Counted from the first letter of the stretch, positions 20,301 to 32,677 are shown. The stretch is 64,000 nt of DNA from Rhyacophila brunnea (GCA_022495005.1 JAGYXB010001411.1:992001-1056000), one strand, 5' to 3'. The notes: generated by a model not told the origin, from the letters alone. A program made the numbers and translations.

Positions 20301-21706
20301 CTATTCTAAAAATTGTTATTAGTTTTGTTTTTGTGTACAGAATAACTGGTCGAAGAAGTTGGTTGTAGAGCGAAATGTCAAATTATTTATTTCTATACAA
20401 ATCCATACAATTTCTATTGGATCGTTCCAATTTTAGAGAAGGAGTAGAAAGTTGCGACGTTTTTAGATGAAATTGCATTCTATTTATTACAAAATCACAA
20501 TTCAGTTACAAAAATGATATATATAAAACGGGATATGCAGTGGATATTAACACAATCACTACTAACCTTTTAATTACCACATTTAAATAACACACGTTAA
20601 TTATATCTAATGGCCAACGACTCCAAACGCGTCACTCGCGGTGTTAGGACTAAATGAGTTAACACCACTAAGTTGGCATTGCCGATGTTCTAACTCGAGC
20701 AATGGCTATCATGGTACTGTTTACTTACTCGCATGCAGTTATAATGATTTTACAGGACAATTTAACTAATGAGCTTAAGCTACCAGAGAAAACGGTAGGT
20801 GGACGGAGTGGCATTTTACTTCATAATAATCCCCCAGTGTTGTATTATTGGCTGTTTATCTAATAGGTACTCATCTTAAATAGATATTTCTTTTCATATA
20901 CCCTGAAAAATTGGTAAATAAATCTCATAGTAGAAGACGTGTGAAGTTACTTACAGCTAACTACTTACCGTATTCATACACTTTTGAACCGCATTCAACG
21001 CAGTAAGCGATTTATCGGCCAAATAAGAAAACTATAAAAAATGCATACGTCACAAAGATGCGTACAGGAATGCGCATCAAACTTAAAATGGCGGCGATCT
21101 GCGCGAGCTGTCAGTGTCACTTTAATATACGTCTAAAATGAGTTCATCACAACAAGCGTTTAGTAGGAGACTTGAAATGTGCTGTTGTGCTATTATCGGA
21201 TTCATGATGATGCTAAATGCTTGTAAAAATGTATACAGATCGTGGATCGATGGAGATGTATGTAATATTGTCAATGAGTCCGCGAAGCTGTATTGCCATA
21301 TTATGGAAATATTTACTGAGTATACTTTATCATTTTGTGCATTAAGAAGTATAAAATAAATGTGATTTTATAACAAATAAATTATTCAAAGTTCATGATA
21401 ATTATTCATTTATAATTATTAAATTTATATGGTACCGTTTGCACATTTTTACACCTATTCACAATTTCAAAATTTTAAATTAATTATCGGGAAATTTAAA
21501 TTTAAAAGTTGGTAACATTAGCCACGGCATGACGCATATTACGTCAGCGATATGACGTCACTATTCGACAGATTCAAATTAGGTTTATGCATGCAAATTG
21601 ACAGTAAATAGCTTGAATGCAGTTTGCTGTTATATGCATACGCCAGTTAGTAGACATGGTGTTTTTCTCTGCTTAAGGTTCATATGTGTAGACTCCATAT
21701 AACTAT
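20301..21706. other. Intergenic spacer after NELF-B
   Basis: AT-rich DNA with one repeat copy at 20722-20840. A 73-codon frame at 21138-21359 is followed by AATAAA but has no recognised domain. No gene is called. Confidence 0.4.
20722..20840 (-). repeat. Dispersed repeat R1, copy 1
   Basis: ACTTACTCGCATGCAGTTAT, GAGCTTAAGCTACCAGAGA and GGACGGAGTGGCATTTTACTT match the reverse complement of 34290-34410 in order, with scattered differences. At the other copy this segment adjoins a hAT family 1-like terminus. Confidence 0.75.
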
Positions 21707-22064
21707 ATCATCATCATCAGCCGGGGTCAATCCACTGCTGGATGAAGGCCTCCCCAAGCTTTCTCCAACTCTCTCGGTCCTGTGTCATTCGCTGCCACGT
21801 ATTTCCGCCGAACTTTACCAGTTCGTCAATCCAGCTTTAGAGGCGACCCTGTGGCCGTTTATTTACCCCTTGGGTACGGTGGATAATGACATTTGTCCAA
21901 TGACTAGATCCTTTCGGTAACAATGTGCCCATACATCTCCATTTCAGCTGTTTGTAGCGTCCTGTTACATCGCGTACTCTTGTCTGCTTCCTAACCCATT
22001 CGTTTCTCTTGCGGTCCTTTCGCGTGATGCCCAACATGCACCTCTCCATGCCTCGCTGTGTGAC
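21707..22064 (-). mobile_element. 5'-truncated RTE-type non-LTR retrotransposon
   Basis: On the minus strand the frame (about 21837-22070) reads RGMERCMLGITRKDRKRN, then VRKQTRVRDVTGRYKQLKWR. This is the conserved region after the reverse transcriptase in RTE-clade elements of moths and butterflies. The 3' end runs GGCCTTCATCCAGCAGTGGA into a GATGATGATGA tail. Only the last 360 bp are present. Confidence 0.8.
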
Positions 22065-22857
22065 TATATAGAATAATATTAACTTCAACATTTTTGGTAG
22101 GTACGTAGCTATATTCTCATGAGTTAAATAAAATCTTATTTGTTTCATTCCATTTTTTTATTTACAACAAAATGTACAGTAAAAATAAATAACCTTATAT
22201 TACATTATTAAACAATATTCAACTATCTAATTATAAATTAAATAAATATACTTAATCAGTATAACCTGTAACACAAAACATTAGGTGCTTAAATACTTTA
22301 TTTTAATACTTTTTACATGAGAAACATTTTGTTTTGGAAGGTCAAACTTATTTATGTTAGAAGCTTTGAAGCAGAGTTTTGTATTTATAGACACTTCATA
22401 CAAGTATTCTTCATTAATTACGACAAGTTCATGTAATTCTCCCATTTGTTTAGTAATAAATCATTATAAATCAGTGAAGAATAGCAAGTTATCTTTAATT
22501 TAAGTATACCGAAGTATAATAATTTTGATTTTTACTATGGACCTCCTTTATACAAATTCACAACATTGGTGAAAAATGCATATAGTGGAATAGATTGTAG
22601 TGAAATGCGATCAGTTTGACATTAATATGATATCTCCATTCAGGCAAAAGTCACTATCAGCAGAAATGTAAATATCGAATTAACTATGCCAATGTGTTCA
22701 GAAAATAGAGTCTGTCTCTAAATCCGTAAGTGCGGGTTCACGCCCAGTATCTAATAAAAATTACATACTGTGAGACAGAGCAATAATCTCAACTCTGCGA
22801 AGGCATACACTTGTATCAAATGGTAAATATATATTGTTTAATCGACGATTTTAGCAT
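22065..22857. other. 3' flank of the chitin-binding protein gene
   Basis: AT-rich and without exons. A tRNA-like GGTTCACGCCCAG block near 22734 may be a SINE remnant, but the rest of the family body is absent. The 3' UTR and polyadenylation site of the minus-strand gene should be here. Confidence 0.4.
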
Positions 22858-23432
22858 TCAATCGTAAATCTTTTTGCACCATGGGACATTTTTAATTAAA
22901 TCACACGAACCTATCTTGTCATTGTATACTAATCCTGGAGGACATCTGAACCTTCGAAAGCTCAATTCGGTTGAGTTCGGAGACTTGATACATTGGTAGA
23001 ATTCATTACATCTCTCTTCATCGGGAAACGTTCCTGGATCTGTACATTTCGGCTCGGGTCTCGATAAGCAAACAACTGAACTGTCACATTTTTTAGTTTC
23101 GTTATTAAAATTTAATCCTTCCGGACACGTGTGTATTACAACCTTTAACTTTCCGTCGGATGAGAATTTGCATTCTTTATATTGATCGCATAGTCCTTTT
23201 ATAGAGAAAAATCCAGGAGAATGACACTGTATATCGGGGCTCAGATGAATTTGAGAACATCTCGGCACATTTTGGGGTAGATCACAAAAGCCTTCCTTTT
23301 CATTGAAACGTAAACACTTTGGACATTCCAAAATTACAGGCACTAAATCTCCATCTTCATTGTAGATGCATTCATAATACATGTGGCACGAATTGTTCAA
23401 ACTAAATGCACCTTGTTCCGTGCATTCTGGCA
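22858..23432 (-). CDS. Last exon: three peritrophin-A chitin-binding domains
   Basis: After acceptor TTTTCAG at 23433-23439 the exon encodes 191 codons including the stop at 22858-22860. Three units of the CBM14 type follow one another, starting at PECTEQGAF, IQCHSPGFFS and PKCTDPGTFPD. Each has about six cysteines with the aromatic YYEC, YKEC and FYQC motif and a closing CPxGLxF/VYN...CD. Such domains form a disulphide-stabilised chitin-binding fold. Confidence 0.9.
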
Positions 23433-26400
23433 CTGAAAATCAAAATGATACTTATTTAAAAAAAAAAAATAGGTTAGGATACTTTTGTAAAATTGTGCGA
23501 ATATTGATTCATATAACTTACAGTAATCAATCCAAAAGTGTGGTGCAAGGAGGCTCGGTTGAATTATCTGAAATGTTAAAAAGTTTTTTTTAATAGAGAA
23601 AAGCAGAAGGAGACTTTCGTCAAGCGGTGGATCGATCTCAGCTGAAGATAGAATAACAAAAATTTTCAATTATGTCATGTGACTAAGAAGTGTTTGGGTT
23701 AGTAGAATAGGTCTCAATACGGTGGAACTTCGATTTTACGTGCCATTAATTCACATTTTTCCGCTATTTCCGTCTAGTCTGTGCAGTCCCGTTATATTTA
23801 AGTTCATAATATAATTCCCAATCATACGTTTTTGTTTTACGTCTGAAATATATATTAAAAATTAAATTTATAACGCATTGAATTACATATGTAAGTACAT
23901 AAATTCAACACAATTCTTGAAATTTTCAGTTACAGACGTATATCTGCATTTCTTTTTATAAATATGCCTATCTTGTAAGTGCTGACGCATTTGCACATTT
24001 ATTTTTTATAGATCGCGATCAAAATAATTCATTCGATTTGATATTTTTCTCATATGAATGAATTGGCAAACCAATGACGATATAATATTAATTATTAAAA
24101 AAAATAAACATTTCTATATATCCAGTTATAATTTTATTAGTAGTCCCTACTAGTTCTACAATTTTATTATATTTATTACACCCATTACTGGTTTCACCCC
24201 AATTGACATTTTAATTGTAGGCAATATCTAATAGGTTAACCCCTGTTGCAGGGATTCCCAACCCTGTGTCCGCGAGAACTATTATATGCGCCCACGGAAC
24301 AATAATTTGTGTAGGTATTTAACAAAAAATATTGCGATTGAATTTTTGTGTTGGTTAATTAGATTTATTAAGTTTATCGTCAATTTATCTCTCCCTAGTG
24401 GGCACATAAGTTTAAATCATACTTTGGTTAAACTTATTTATGAGAATTATTATTTTCAACAATGAACATGATAAAATTGAAATACAAATCGCGAAGGTAC
24501 GAATAATACATTTCATAGTATGAATAATCCAATGCCAAAGATCCAACTAATTGGACTGTCATTATTTGTTGTTATTAAGTATTCATTATAGGTATTTAAT
24601 AATGTTTTAAAACTTCATTAATACAAGGTGATTGCCTGGGGATTGTTAAAAAAACAATATTTATTTCTCAACTAAGATTATTATTATTATGAAGTATTCT
24701 TTGTCTGAACAAAAATGTGTTAGCCATTCCATTTTTGGTTGTGAATGTGGTCTTTATGAAAATACGTCTGGGAACCCCTGGTCTAATGTATGGGTCTTAT
24801 CAAGTCTCATGGTCCTGGATTTAAATTAATAATATGATCATGATGAGTTGAGCCAGTTCCATCTTTAGATTAATACCTAAAATCTACCTGAGTCGGCAAT
24901 GGTTGAGCTAAGATATTATTAATATCAGTTAGGATTTGATCAGATATGGTTATTCTAATTTATGGAAGAGAAAATAGTAAAAACTCACCATCAGATTCAT
25001 CTGTATTCAGGTCCCCTTCTGACAGTGTTGTGTTATGACTTGCCATTTCATGAGTCAAATGGTGGCGTTCTGAATCATAGTCATCATAATATTCAGTTGA
25101 ATATTCTGTCGTATTGATATTGACATGACTGGTGCCAAATTCGGTTGATTGTTCAAGAGTACTTGATTCGTTGTCATCTGGAGATGTATCATTTTTCGAC
25201 ATCACCTTCATAATCGCCGTCAGTTGGATAGTAATCAGCGGCAGTTGTGCCCTTTTGATATCATCACATTATCGTCACCATCACCAAGTAGATGTTTGCT
25301 TTTTATCAGTTGTGCCTGTTGATTCTATGTCTGATTGGATGTGTTTCTCTATGTCTATAATCATCGTCCTTGGATCATAATCAGCGACAGTTTTTCTCTC
25401 TTGATTTCATCATCATCGTCGTCGTCGTCCTTAATCATAATCAGCAATTGGTTTTGCTCTATTGGTTTCATCATCTCATCATCGTCGTCGATCATCATCG
25501 CAGATGATGTTTGGATATATCGGTTGGTAGCATGGTGAGTTCTCGTCCTGATGGATTTTCTGGCTCCATGATGTCATCGGTTGGATCATGATCAGTGACG
25601 GTTTGCCGCTTTTGTTTCATCATCATGCATCATGCGTCGTCGTCGTCATCATCCGCCGGGCGGATGTCTTAACTCATATCGAGTTATTGCATGTTGAGTT
25701 CTGCACGTCTGTTGGATGGTAATGTTCCCAACTCTATAATCATCGTCAGTTGGATCATAATCAGGAGATGGTTTTTCCCATTTGATTTCATCATCATCAT
25801 CGTCGTCGTCATCATCGCAGGTAGATGTTTGCTCCATAATCAGTTGTTATATGGTGAGTTCGTCTATTGGATCGTAATATTCCATGTCTATAATCATCGT
25901 CGGTTGGATCATCAATCAGTGACAGTTTAGCAGCGCAGTTTCATCATCGTCATCATCGTCGTCGTCGTCATCATCGCAGGCGGATGTTTGCTCATATCAG
26001 TTATTGCCTGGTGATTCTACATCAATTGGATGTGTGTTCCATGTCTATAATCATCATCGACAGTTGGATCATAATCAGCGACAGTTTTGCCCTTTTGAGT
26101 TCATCATCATCATCATCGTCGTCGTCGTCATCATCCGCCAGGCGGATGTTTATCATGTCGGTTATTGTTGATTCTGCGTCTGTTGGATGTGTATTCCCAA
26201 CTCTATAATCATCGTCAGTTGGATCATAATCAGAGATAGTTTTCGCGCAGTTTCATCATCATCATCGTCGTCGTCATCATCCGCCAGGTAAGATGTTTAT
26301 CCTGCCAGTTATTGCCTGTTGATTCGTCTGTTGGATGTGTATTCCCGTAATCTATAATCATCGTCAGTTGGATCATAATCAGTGACAGTTTGCCTTGCAG

Positions 26401-29400
26401 TTTCATCATCATCATCATCGTCGTCGTCGTGTCATCATCTACGGATGGGCATCGCAATCGGTTGTGCCTCAGTGATTCTGCATCTGTTGGATGTAATGTT
26501 CAGTAATCATAATCATCGACAGTTGGATCATAAATCGGTGACAGTTTGCCTTTTTGAGTTTCATCATCATCATCGTCGTCGTCGTCATCATCACCAGACG
26601 GATGTTTATCATAATCGAGTTGTGCCTGTTGATTCTGCGATCTGTTGGATGTGTATTTAGCTCTATAATCATCGTCAGTTGGATCATAATCAGGAAATGG
26701 TTTTTCCTTATTAGTTCATCGTAGAAATCATCGTCGTCGTCATCATCGCCGGATGGATGTTTATCGCAATCGGTTATTGAGTTCGTCTGTTGGATGTAGC
26801 GTATTCCCAACATAATCATCGTCGGTTGGATCATAATCAAGGATAGTTTTTCCCATTTTAGTTTTCATCATCATCGTCGTCGTCGTCATCATCACCTGGC
26901 AGATGTTTATCATAATCGGTTATTGCTTCATTGTTTCTGCGTCTGTTGGATGTGTTCCCAATCTATAATCATCGTCAGTTGGATCGCCAATCAGTGACAG
27001 TTTGCCTTGATTTCATCATCATCATCATCGTTCATCGTCGTCGTCATCATCACCAGGTAGATGTTTGCTCGTGTCAGTTGTGCCTGTTGATTCTACGTCT
27101 GTTGGATGTGTATTCCCATGTCTATAATCATCGTCAGTTGGATCATAATCAGTGACAGTTTTGCCCTTTTTGATTTCATCATCATCATCATCGTCGTCGT
27201 CGTCGTCATCATCACCAGGTAGATGTTTGCTCCTGTCAGTTGTGCCTGTTGATTCTACGTCTATTGGATGTGTATTCCCATGTCTATAATCATCGTCGGT
27301 TGGATCATAATCAGCGACAGTTTTGCCCTTTTTGATTTCATCATCATCATCATCGTCGTCGTCGTCGTCATCATCACCAGGTAGATGTCTGCTCCTGTCA
27401 GTTGTGCCTGTTGATTCTACGTCTGTTGGATGTGTATTCCCATGTCTATAATCATCGTCGGTTGGATCATAATCAGCGACAGTTTTGCCCTTTTTGATTT
27501 CATCATCATCATCATCGTTGTCGTCGTCATCATCACCAGGTAGATGTTTGCTCCTGTCAGTTGTGCTTGTTGATTCTACGTCTGTTGGATATGTTACTCT
27601 ATTTCTATATTCATCGTCAGTCAGATCGTAATCAGTGACATCTTCCTCATCTCCTTCTTCCTCATCTTCTTCTTCCTCTTCGTCAGTACCTATTTTATGA
27701 GATGAATCAGAATCGACTGGAGGTTTATCTTTTGTATAATATTCGTAGGTGTTCGTTGAATCTTCTGTTGTGAAAACATTCGTGAAATCAGTAGGGTTTT
27801 TATTTTTTTCATCAGAATCTCTTGTCGATATTTCCCATTCTTTCACCGTTGATATTTCGTATTGAGCTGATGTGCCAAACTCAGAGGAATCTTCTGTGAC
27901 TGCATCTGTTTTTCCTGTGAATAGATAATAAAAATATTCAGGTACTGTGGACTGAGGGTACATGGTAAAAATTGAATTTAGATTCTAATTAATTTCTTAG
28001 TGTTCCGTACGTTTTAACCTTTTGCAGTAGTTTTTAAATATACTCGTAGTTAGTTATTAGAAAGATGGACAATTATTACTAAGCAGTCTGTATAATACTT
28101 ACATGCCTAAATTTATGAACTATGAATCTGAATCTTTTTTGATTTTTTAATCAACGTGTTTATCTCTCGATGAAAAATTTACGTACTTTCACTTGATAAT
28201 AATAATAGAATTACACCACATCTTTTTTTATCAATGAATAATACACAACATTAATTTATCAATGTACCTAGCAGTCGCAAATGAACAAAAGTAACACTTT
28301 ATAAAAATACTTAAGTAAAAGATTTTTTCTTCAAAAATACCTATTTCACATAAATAATTTATTTAATAACTCTATGAACAAGTGGCTAACGCGTCGGCTT
28401 ATAATATTGTGGGTCCCAGGTTTGAATCCTAGGTCTGGAAAAAACACATATTGTCCTTCAATGTGTGATTGGAGTCTAACGTATGGACCTTACAAGTTGA
28501 GCAAGTGACTTAATATGTCAATATCTCGTAAAAGCAAATCTGTCTAAGCGGTTTCAACTTCGGGGGACTCACCTGTATCTACATAATTATATAACTCTTG
28601 TTTCTATATGATTATTTATTCAAAAGTTATACGCGATGTTAATTTAACACCTTTTTTGGTTATCATTACCAAGTGATTAGCGATCTACTTTGCTGAATAT
28701 AAGACGTAATTCTACATCTCTAGTCTTCTAGATTTTATAATTCTGTACTTATTTATTCGTATAAAATAACAGAACTCACCTGTAGTTTGATAGGAACATT
28801 TATTTTTTCCGCCTACATAAATACACGTTGTATCAACACTGCAGTTAACTTCATCAGCTGGTCTACACATCATCGTATCCAAGCAGAAGAACTTGCCTCT
28901 CGGACAACAGAATCTGGACTGGTAAAAAGATCCTCCTGTCTTCGCACTGCACACATAATACAGCGAACAATTCTTGTTGCTGCGGAATCTTCCAGGTTTA
29001 ACGCAAGGAGGGTAAGGATCGCTGCCAAGATACCAGCCCATCGTCGTAGCCCTGTCCGTCGATCCTTCATAGACTTCAGAGCAACTTTGAAATTCGGGAT
29101 CATACTGTGACCCACTCGGGCATTTGAAGATACTCCTGTAAAACTTTTCGCCGTCAGCCGTGCACATGAAAAAATACTGTGGGTTGTTTTTGATCGGGTA
29201 TCTCCCTGGACCTTTGCAAGGTGGCGGATCTATAGAACCGTTCGATTCATCATAAATTGTGACAGAACACTGCGTTTTTATATCAACGCAATACTTCTTT
29301 TTGGCGTCGTATACTTTCAACCGAGGACATTTTACAACAAGTACTCCGCAATCTTTGCATACGTAATAGAATTGTCTTTGAGTTGGGTGCACCAGTACGC

Positions 29401-32400
29401 CCTTGTAATTGTTTTTACACCTGCTGTTATAATCAGCGTGTACCACGTCTCCGCCCCCAGGTATTGAAACGCAGTCTTTAGCACGGGAGTCATAGTAATG
29501 TCCACACGGGCAGTGGAATGCCACAGATTTTAAGGTTCCGTTGATTTTGAGACATCTTTCAAACGTCTTGAAATTTCTTCCTGGCCTCTTATCAAATTCG
29601 AGTGAGCAAGGTCGGTTGCTGTACTCCGGGCCATATCTGCCGCAGTCGTATTTTTCGATTCTGTGAGTACCAGAATGACTATCTGCAATCTGTGAAAATA
29701 AATAAAAACAACTTACTGTTAATAACTAATCATACAATATATTGAAATATTAAATACACAAATTAATGATAATTATTATCTACATACTATCTACAGATAT
29801 ACAAACATTAGTTATGGGACGCTGCCCACAGCCTGCGTGTATTTATTTTTATGTTGATATTTGGGTCTGGTTGAATAATCGAAGTTGCGCCGGAGAACGG
29901 TTTTTATTTGAAAATGAAGCAGATTTAAACTGGGAAAGTGAGCTGGTTTTGGCAATATACCGAATCTAAATGATCCAGCGCATCTATTCTATACACAAGG
30001 TGGTTATCAAGGGTATTGTATGATATTTATGTCTTGAGGAGGTTAATTGTTACAATAAGTCAACCGTCATTAGAACATAATAATTATTGATATTGTTTTT
30101 AGATACGAAGCGAGTACTGGCTTTATATCAATAATTATTGTCGATTCAAATAATATATTGTAGTTTTCGTAAGAATCTAAATTTAGCAAAGCATTATAAA
30201 AATACAAAATAAGACTCTAAAAATTTCACACATTATATTGTTTTGTCAATAACAATAATTATTTATAGTTTTTGTTATAAGACGTAATTTCAGAAAAAAA
30301 ACTCATATCAGCTAATTTATCGGGTTATTTATGTTTGCGAAATTAGTTATGTTCGTGTATACAATACCCTTAATTAACTTTGGACCCATATCTAAGTCAG
30401 TATTCACTATATTATGACGCTGTAATTTAATTGTTTATTTTTTAACTAAAACCAATTTCCAACATTCTAAAATATCATGCATACCAAAATGAACGATTTG
30501 CCATGTAAGCGGTAATACAATATTTGCTAAATGAATTGTGATTGACACAGTCAGTTATTTTACAGTTTATGCTGAAGCAACAATAATTTAAAGTTAGTTA
30601 AAAGTATGACATAAGCTGATTAACAGTCGACAGTAAGTAATAAGTATAAGATAATAGAGGTTATATGAGTTGCCTAGATTCATAACTCACATATTCCAAA
30701 AAACGAGTTTTGAGATAATCGCAAAAATACAACAAAACACTGTAATTGTAATTGTAATTAGAAGAAAGGTATTGAACTTCCTTGAATATCAATAAGTGAG
30801 TCGATTTTTTACATGATTTTTTTAAGAATACGTAGGTATATATAATACTCATAAGGCTGCAGACACAGCACACTATGAGAAATAGAGCTACCTGATTGGT
30901 TAGAAAGACCTTGGTGACAGAACTCACATTATCCATTGAAAATTGTGAGTTATGATACCAACCGTCAACTTTGTCAACAATTTTCACATGGTTAAAATGA
31001 TTTTTGATACCCAACTATTTTTGCCGTTTTTGAAAATCGCAAAATGTGAGTTATGACTCTAGGCGACTCATATGGATTAAACGATTAGACACAGTGCGGA
31101 ATTTACCATAGCGTTAAATAGAATATAGCCCAATCACTTGGGGGCAGTGACGTCCCTAGACAAAATGCCGCCCCTGGGCAGCGCCAAAATATCGCACCAT
31201 TTTTTTTATAAGTACAGTAGGTATTTTGTATCATCCGTGGATGATGTCGTTTCTCGTCACCATGGACGTCGAAGGGCAATGCAAGTAAACTAGACATCGC
31301 GAACTCGACAAAAAAATTACAGTCTTGTTAAATCTTTTATGTCAATTAAAACATTTTGTTTCCAACCAGTGAGCTCATTTTATTTAATGGAAAGATATTT
31401 TCGTTATTACTAAGTTTAGGTAGCTATTTCTATATATACCAAATGATTCTCCTCGATTTGCTGCCATTTGAGTAACTGCCGCCCCCAAGCGACGCGTGAC
31501 GTCACTGCTGGGGGGGGGGGCAGAAACCGATAAATAAATTGAAATGATGCTATTACTATATCCCGAAATAATACTACCAATACGATACAATAATTATTTA
31601 TGGGCGAATCAATGAAGTAGGTTGAGGACGTCTTGTGTTGCATTTCAATTGTTATTTTTACAACTTGAACATGCGTAATAGAAAATGTGATAAAGCAATA
31701 ATTAATACAACAGTATGTTATTTAGTTATTTATTACCAATAAGAAATGTTTATATTTTTAATTAGCTAGTTTTTTATTCTTCTTTATACTATATTTTATA
31801 CTTCTGAGAAAATGTATTATAACTATTTCTTGGTTACTTGTCTTGGTTTCTTGTCTTACTTTTTTCCAAAAGATTTTTTCTATTCGTTGTAATCAATGAC
31901 ATTTCGTTAGTCTCAGAAGTATTTTCAAAATTATGTATGTTTAATAGGTATTTAGATATTGTTATGGGATAAGTCTTAATCGGGCAAGAGGTGTGTGTAT
32001 TTCTAAATGCTCATAATTCTCAGCTATAATTGTGGAACGGCCCAGAAAAAGATGAGAAAAAATCACTCCCTCCCAGAAAAAAATCTTAAAACGTAGTAAT
32101 GGTTTTGAAAAATGTAAAAATCTCATACTTTTCAGGATTTGGAAGTAAGTAACAAAATAATAGTATTTTTGTATTTAAAACCCGTGATAGTGCTAATTTC
32201 AATAACACCCACGATGGCCGCGCGGCTTAACCGTCGGTCTCTATAGCGTCGTGGGTCTCAGGTTAGAATACTGGGTCTGGCAAGTACACATATTGTTTTT
32301 CAATTTATGTTTGAGTTAGAGTATGGACTTCAATTTCAATTTATGTTTGAGTCAGGCTTAGCAGTTAGTGGCTGACATCCATTTCTCGGATAAAACAAAA

Positions 32401-32677
32401 TCTGTTAATACAAACATCCACTCTGTGGAGGCCCATGTGATCTTATTAGGATCGGACACGGTCGGAAAATTGTAGGAAAAACAATATTAAATTTGGCAAT
32501 ATTTTTACAATTAACCACACAATTTGGACTATACCTAAAACCAATCATAGTTGACACTCTTTGTATTAGAACATAAGACATCGAATTCAATACCTGTTTT
32601 TGTGAATGAACTTCCCTCGCTTGCGACACAATAAATCCAACAATTAAAGGCACTAAACACTTTCGCAACGTCTCCAT
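22858..32677 (-). CDS. Secreted chitin-binding (CBM14/peritrophin-A) protein with Asp-rich repeat
   Basis: Four exons join on the minus strand: 32594-32677 (signal peptide), 28780-29689 (N-terminal Cys-rich region), 24989-27914 (acidic repeat) and 22858-23432 (three C-terminal chitin-binding domains). Phases agree at every junction, with donors GTATTG, GTGAGT and GTGAGT. The start METLRKCLVPLIVGFIV gives a classical signal peptide in an ACCATGG context; an in-frame ATG 36 bases upstream is possible. Cys-rich domains spaced like peritrophin-A bind chitin in cuticle or gut matrix, so an extracellular role is expected. The Asp-rich middle may bind calcium or act as a spacer (inference). The repeat exon is not a single open frame in this sequence: it is one base out of register overall. 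Confidence 0.8.
23591..23655 (+). mobile_element. RTE 3'-tail-like fragment
   Basis: GGAGACTTTCGTCAAGCGGTGG, then GATCGATCTCAGCTGAAGAT, is a diverged copy of the RTE tail phrase GGCCTTCATCCAGCAGTGG found at 21707 and in the 12.7-kb satellite. It lies in the last intron of the chitin-binding protein gene. Confidence 0.4.
24249..24780. mobile_element. hAT-like nonautonomous element
   Basis: The left end CAGGGATTCCCA and right end TGGGAACCCCTG are inverted repeats of the type used by hAT elements. The 532-bp AT-rich body has no frame. The flanking 8-mers match poorly, so the insertion is old. It lies in the intron 23433-24988. Confidence 0.55.
24989..27914 (-). CDS. Acidic repeat exon of the chitin-binding protein (frame broken)
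   Basis: The exon starts after CACAG at 27915 and encodes an acidic Ser/Thr-rich lead (TEDSSEFGTSAQYEISTVKE). From about 27620 leftward come copies of a 54-residue unit (DYDPTDDDYRHGNTHPTDVE, then a run of 8-12 Asp and EIKKGKT). The three copies at 27025-27600 are nearly identical and open; from about 27025 to 25212 the copies carry many small indels. The frame resumes at 25211 with DNESSTLEQSTEFGTS and ends at donor GATG|GTGAGT. The exon length, 2926 bases, is one base off from the phases of its neighbours. Confidence 0.75.
25205..27620 (-). repeat. Minisatellite, 162-bp unit, about 15 copies
   Basis: The phrase GGATCATAATCAG/CGACAGTTTTGCCC followed by (CAT)n(CGT)n recurs about every 162 bp; successive GCCC words at 27163, 27325 and 27487 are exactly 162 apart. 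162 is a multiple of three, so copies stay in frame when intact. The right-hand copies are almost identical, while the left-hand ones are shorter, variable and indel-rich. Confidence 0.9.
27915..28779. other. Intron of the chitin-binding protein gene
   Basis: AT-rich intron. It holds SINE copy 3 (28378-28552) and no other recognised structure. Confidence 0.6.
28378..28552 (+). mobile_element. tRNA-derived SINE, copy 3 (diverged)
   Basis: Box B TTTGAATCC and the body phrases AACACATATTGT, TACAAGTTGAGCAAGTGACT and ATCTCGTAAAAGCAAA place this in the SINE family. It lacks the GTGGAGG tail and has more changes than the other copies, so it is older. Confidence 0.65.
28780..29689 (-). CDS. Second exon: N-terminal Cys-rich chitin-binding region
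   Basis: The exon runs from acceptor TTTTCACAG|ATTGCAGATAG to donor ACTACAG|GTGAGTT and encodes 303 codons. It has several CBM14-like units: CGRYGPEYSNRPCS...ERCLKI...FHCPCGHYYD, then CKNNYKGVLVHP...FYYVCKDCG...VKCPRLKVYD, CKGPGRYPIKNNPQYFFMC...KCPSGSQYD and CVKPGRFRSNKNCSLYYVC...CCPRGKFF. The first two are atypical and might form a distinct lineage-specific domain. Confidence 0.85.
31145..31507 (+). mobile_element. hAT-type MITE, family 1
   Basis: CAGTGACGTCCCTAGACAAA at the left and GTGACGTCACTG at the right, flanked by CTTGGGGG and CTGGGGGG (7 of 8 bases match). The body aligns with 16105-16676 and 57807-58195. Part of the right end found in the other copies (CTCAATCTGCCTACCCCCACG) is missing. 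Confidence 0.85.
32206..32461 (+). mobile_element. tRNA-derived SINE, copy 4
   Basis: Near full-length copy starting CACCCACGATGGCCGCGCGG, with the body CAAGTACACATATTGTTTTT and the tail CACTCTGTGGAGG...GGATCGGACACGG. About 35 bases (CAATTTATGTTTGAGT block) are duplicated inside. It ends about 130 bp from the signal-peptide exon of the chitin-binding protein gene. Confidence 0.8.
32594..32677 (-). CDS. First exon: signal peptide of the chitin-binding protein
   Basis: Twenty-eight codons, METLRKCLVPLIVGFIVSQA then REVHSQKQ, end at donor CAG|GTATTG. A basic start, hydrophobic core and small residues before a likely cleavage site form a secretion signal. The phase fits the exon at 29689 exactly. 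Confidence 0.8.

Larger units (their letters stand above)
29690..32593. other. First intron of the chitin-binding protein gene
   Basis: A 2.9-kb AT-rich intron between the signal-peptide exon and the second exon. It holds a hAT MITE (31145-31507) and SINE copy 4 (32206-32461). No other exon was recognised. Confidence 0.6.

Noticed and set aside
21138..21359. 73-codon frame after NELF-B followed by AATAAA
   Set aside because: No recognisable domain or signal peptide, and the surrounding DNA is repeat-rich; not supportable without transcripts.
22725..22830. GGTTCACGCCCAG block resembling a SINE head
   Set aside because: The body and tail of the SINE family seen elsewhere are absent, so it was not annotated as a copy.
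25132..27155. Plus-strand Ser/Ile/His-rich frames over the 162-bp repeat
   Set aside because: They are the complement of (GAT/GAC)n Asp runs and have no start context, splice signals or homology.
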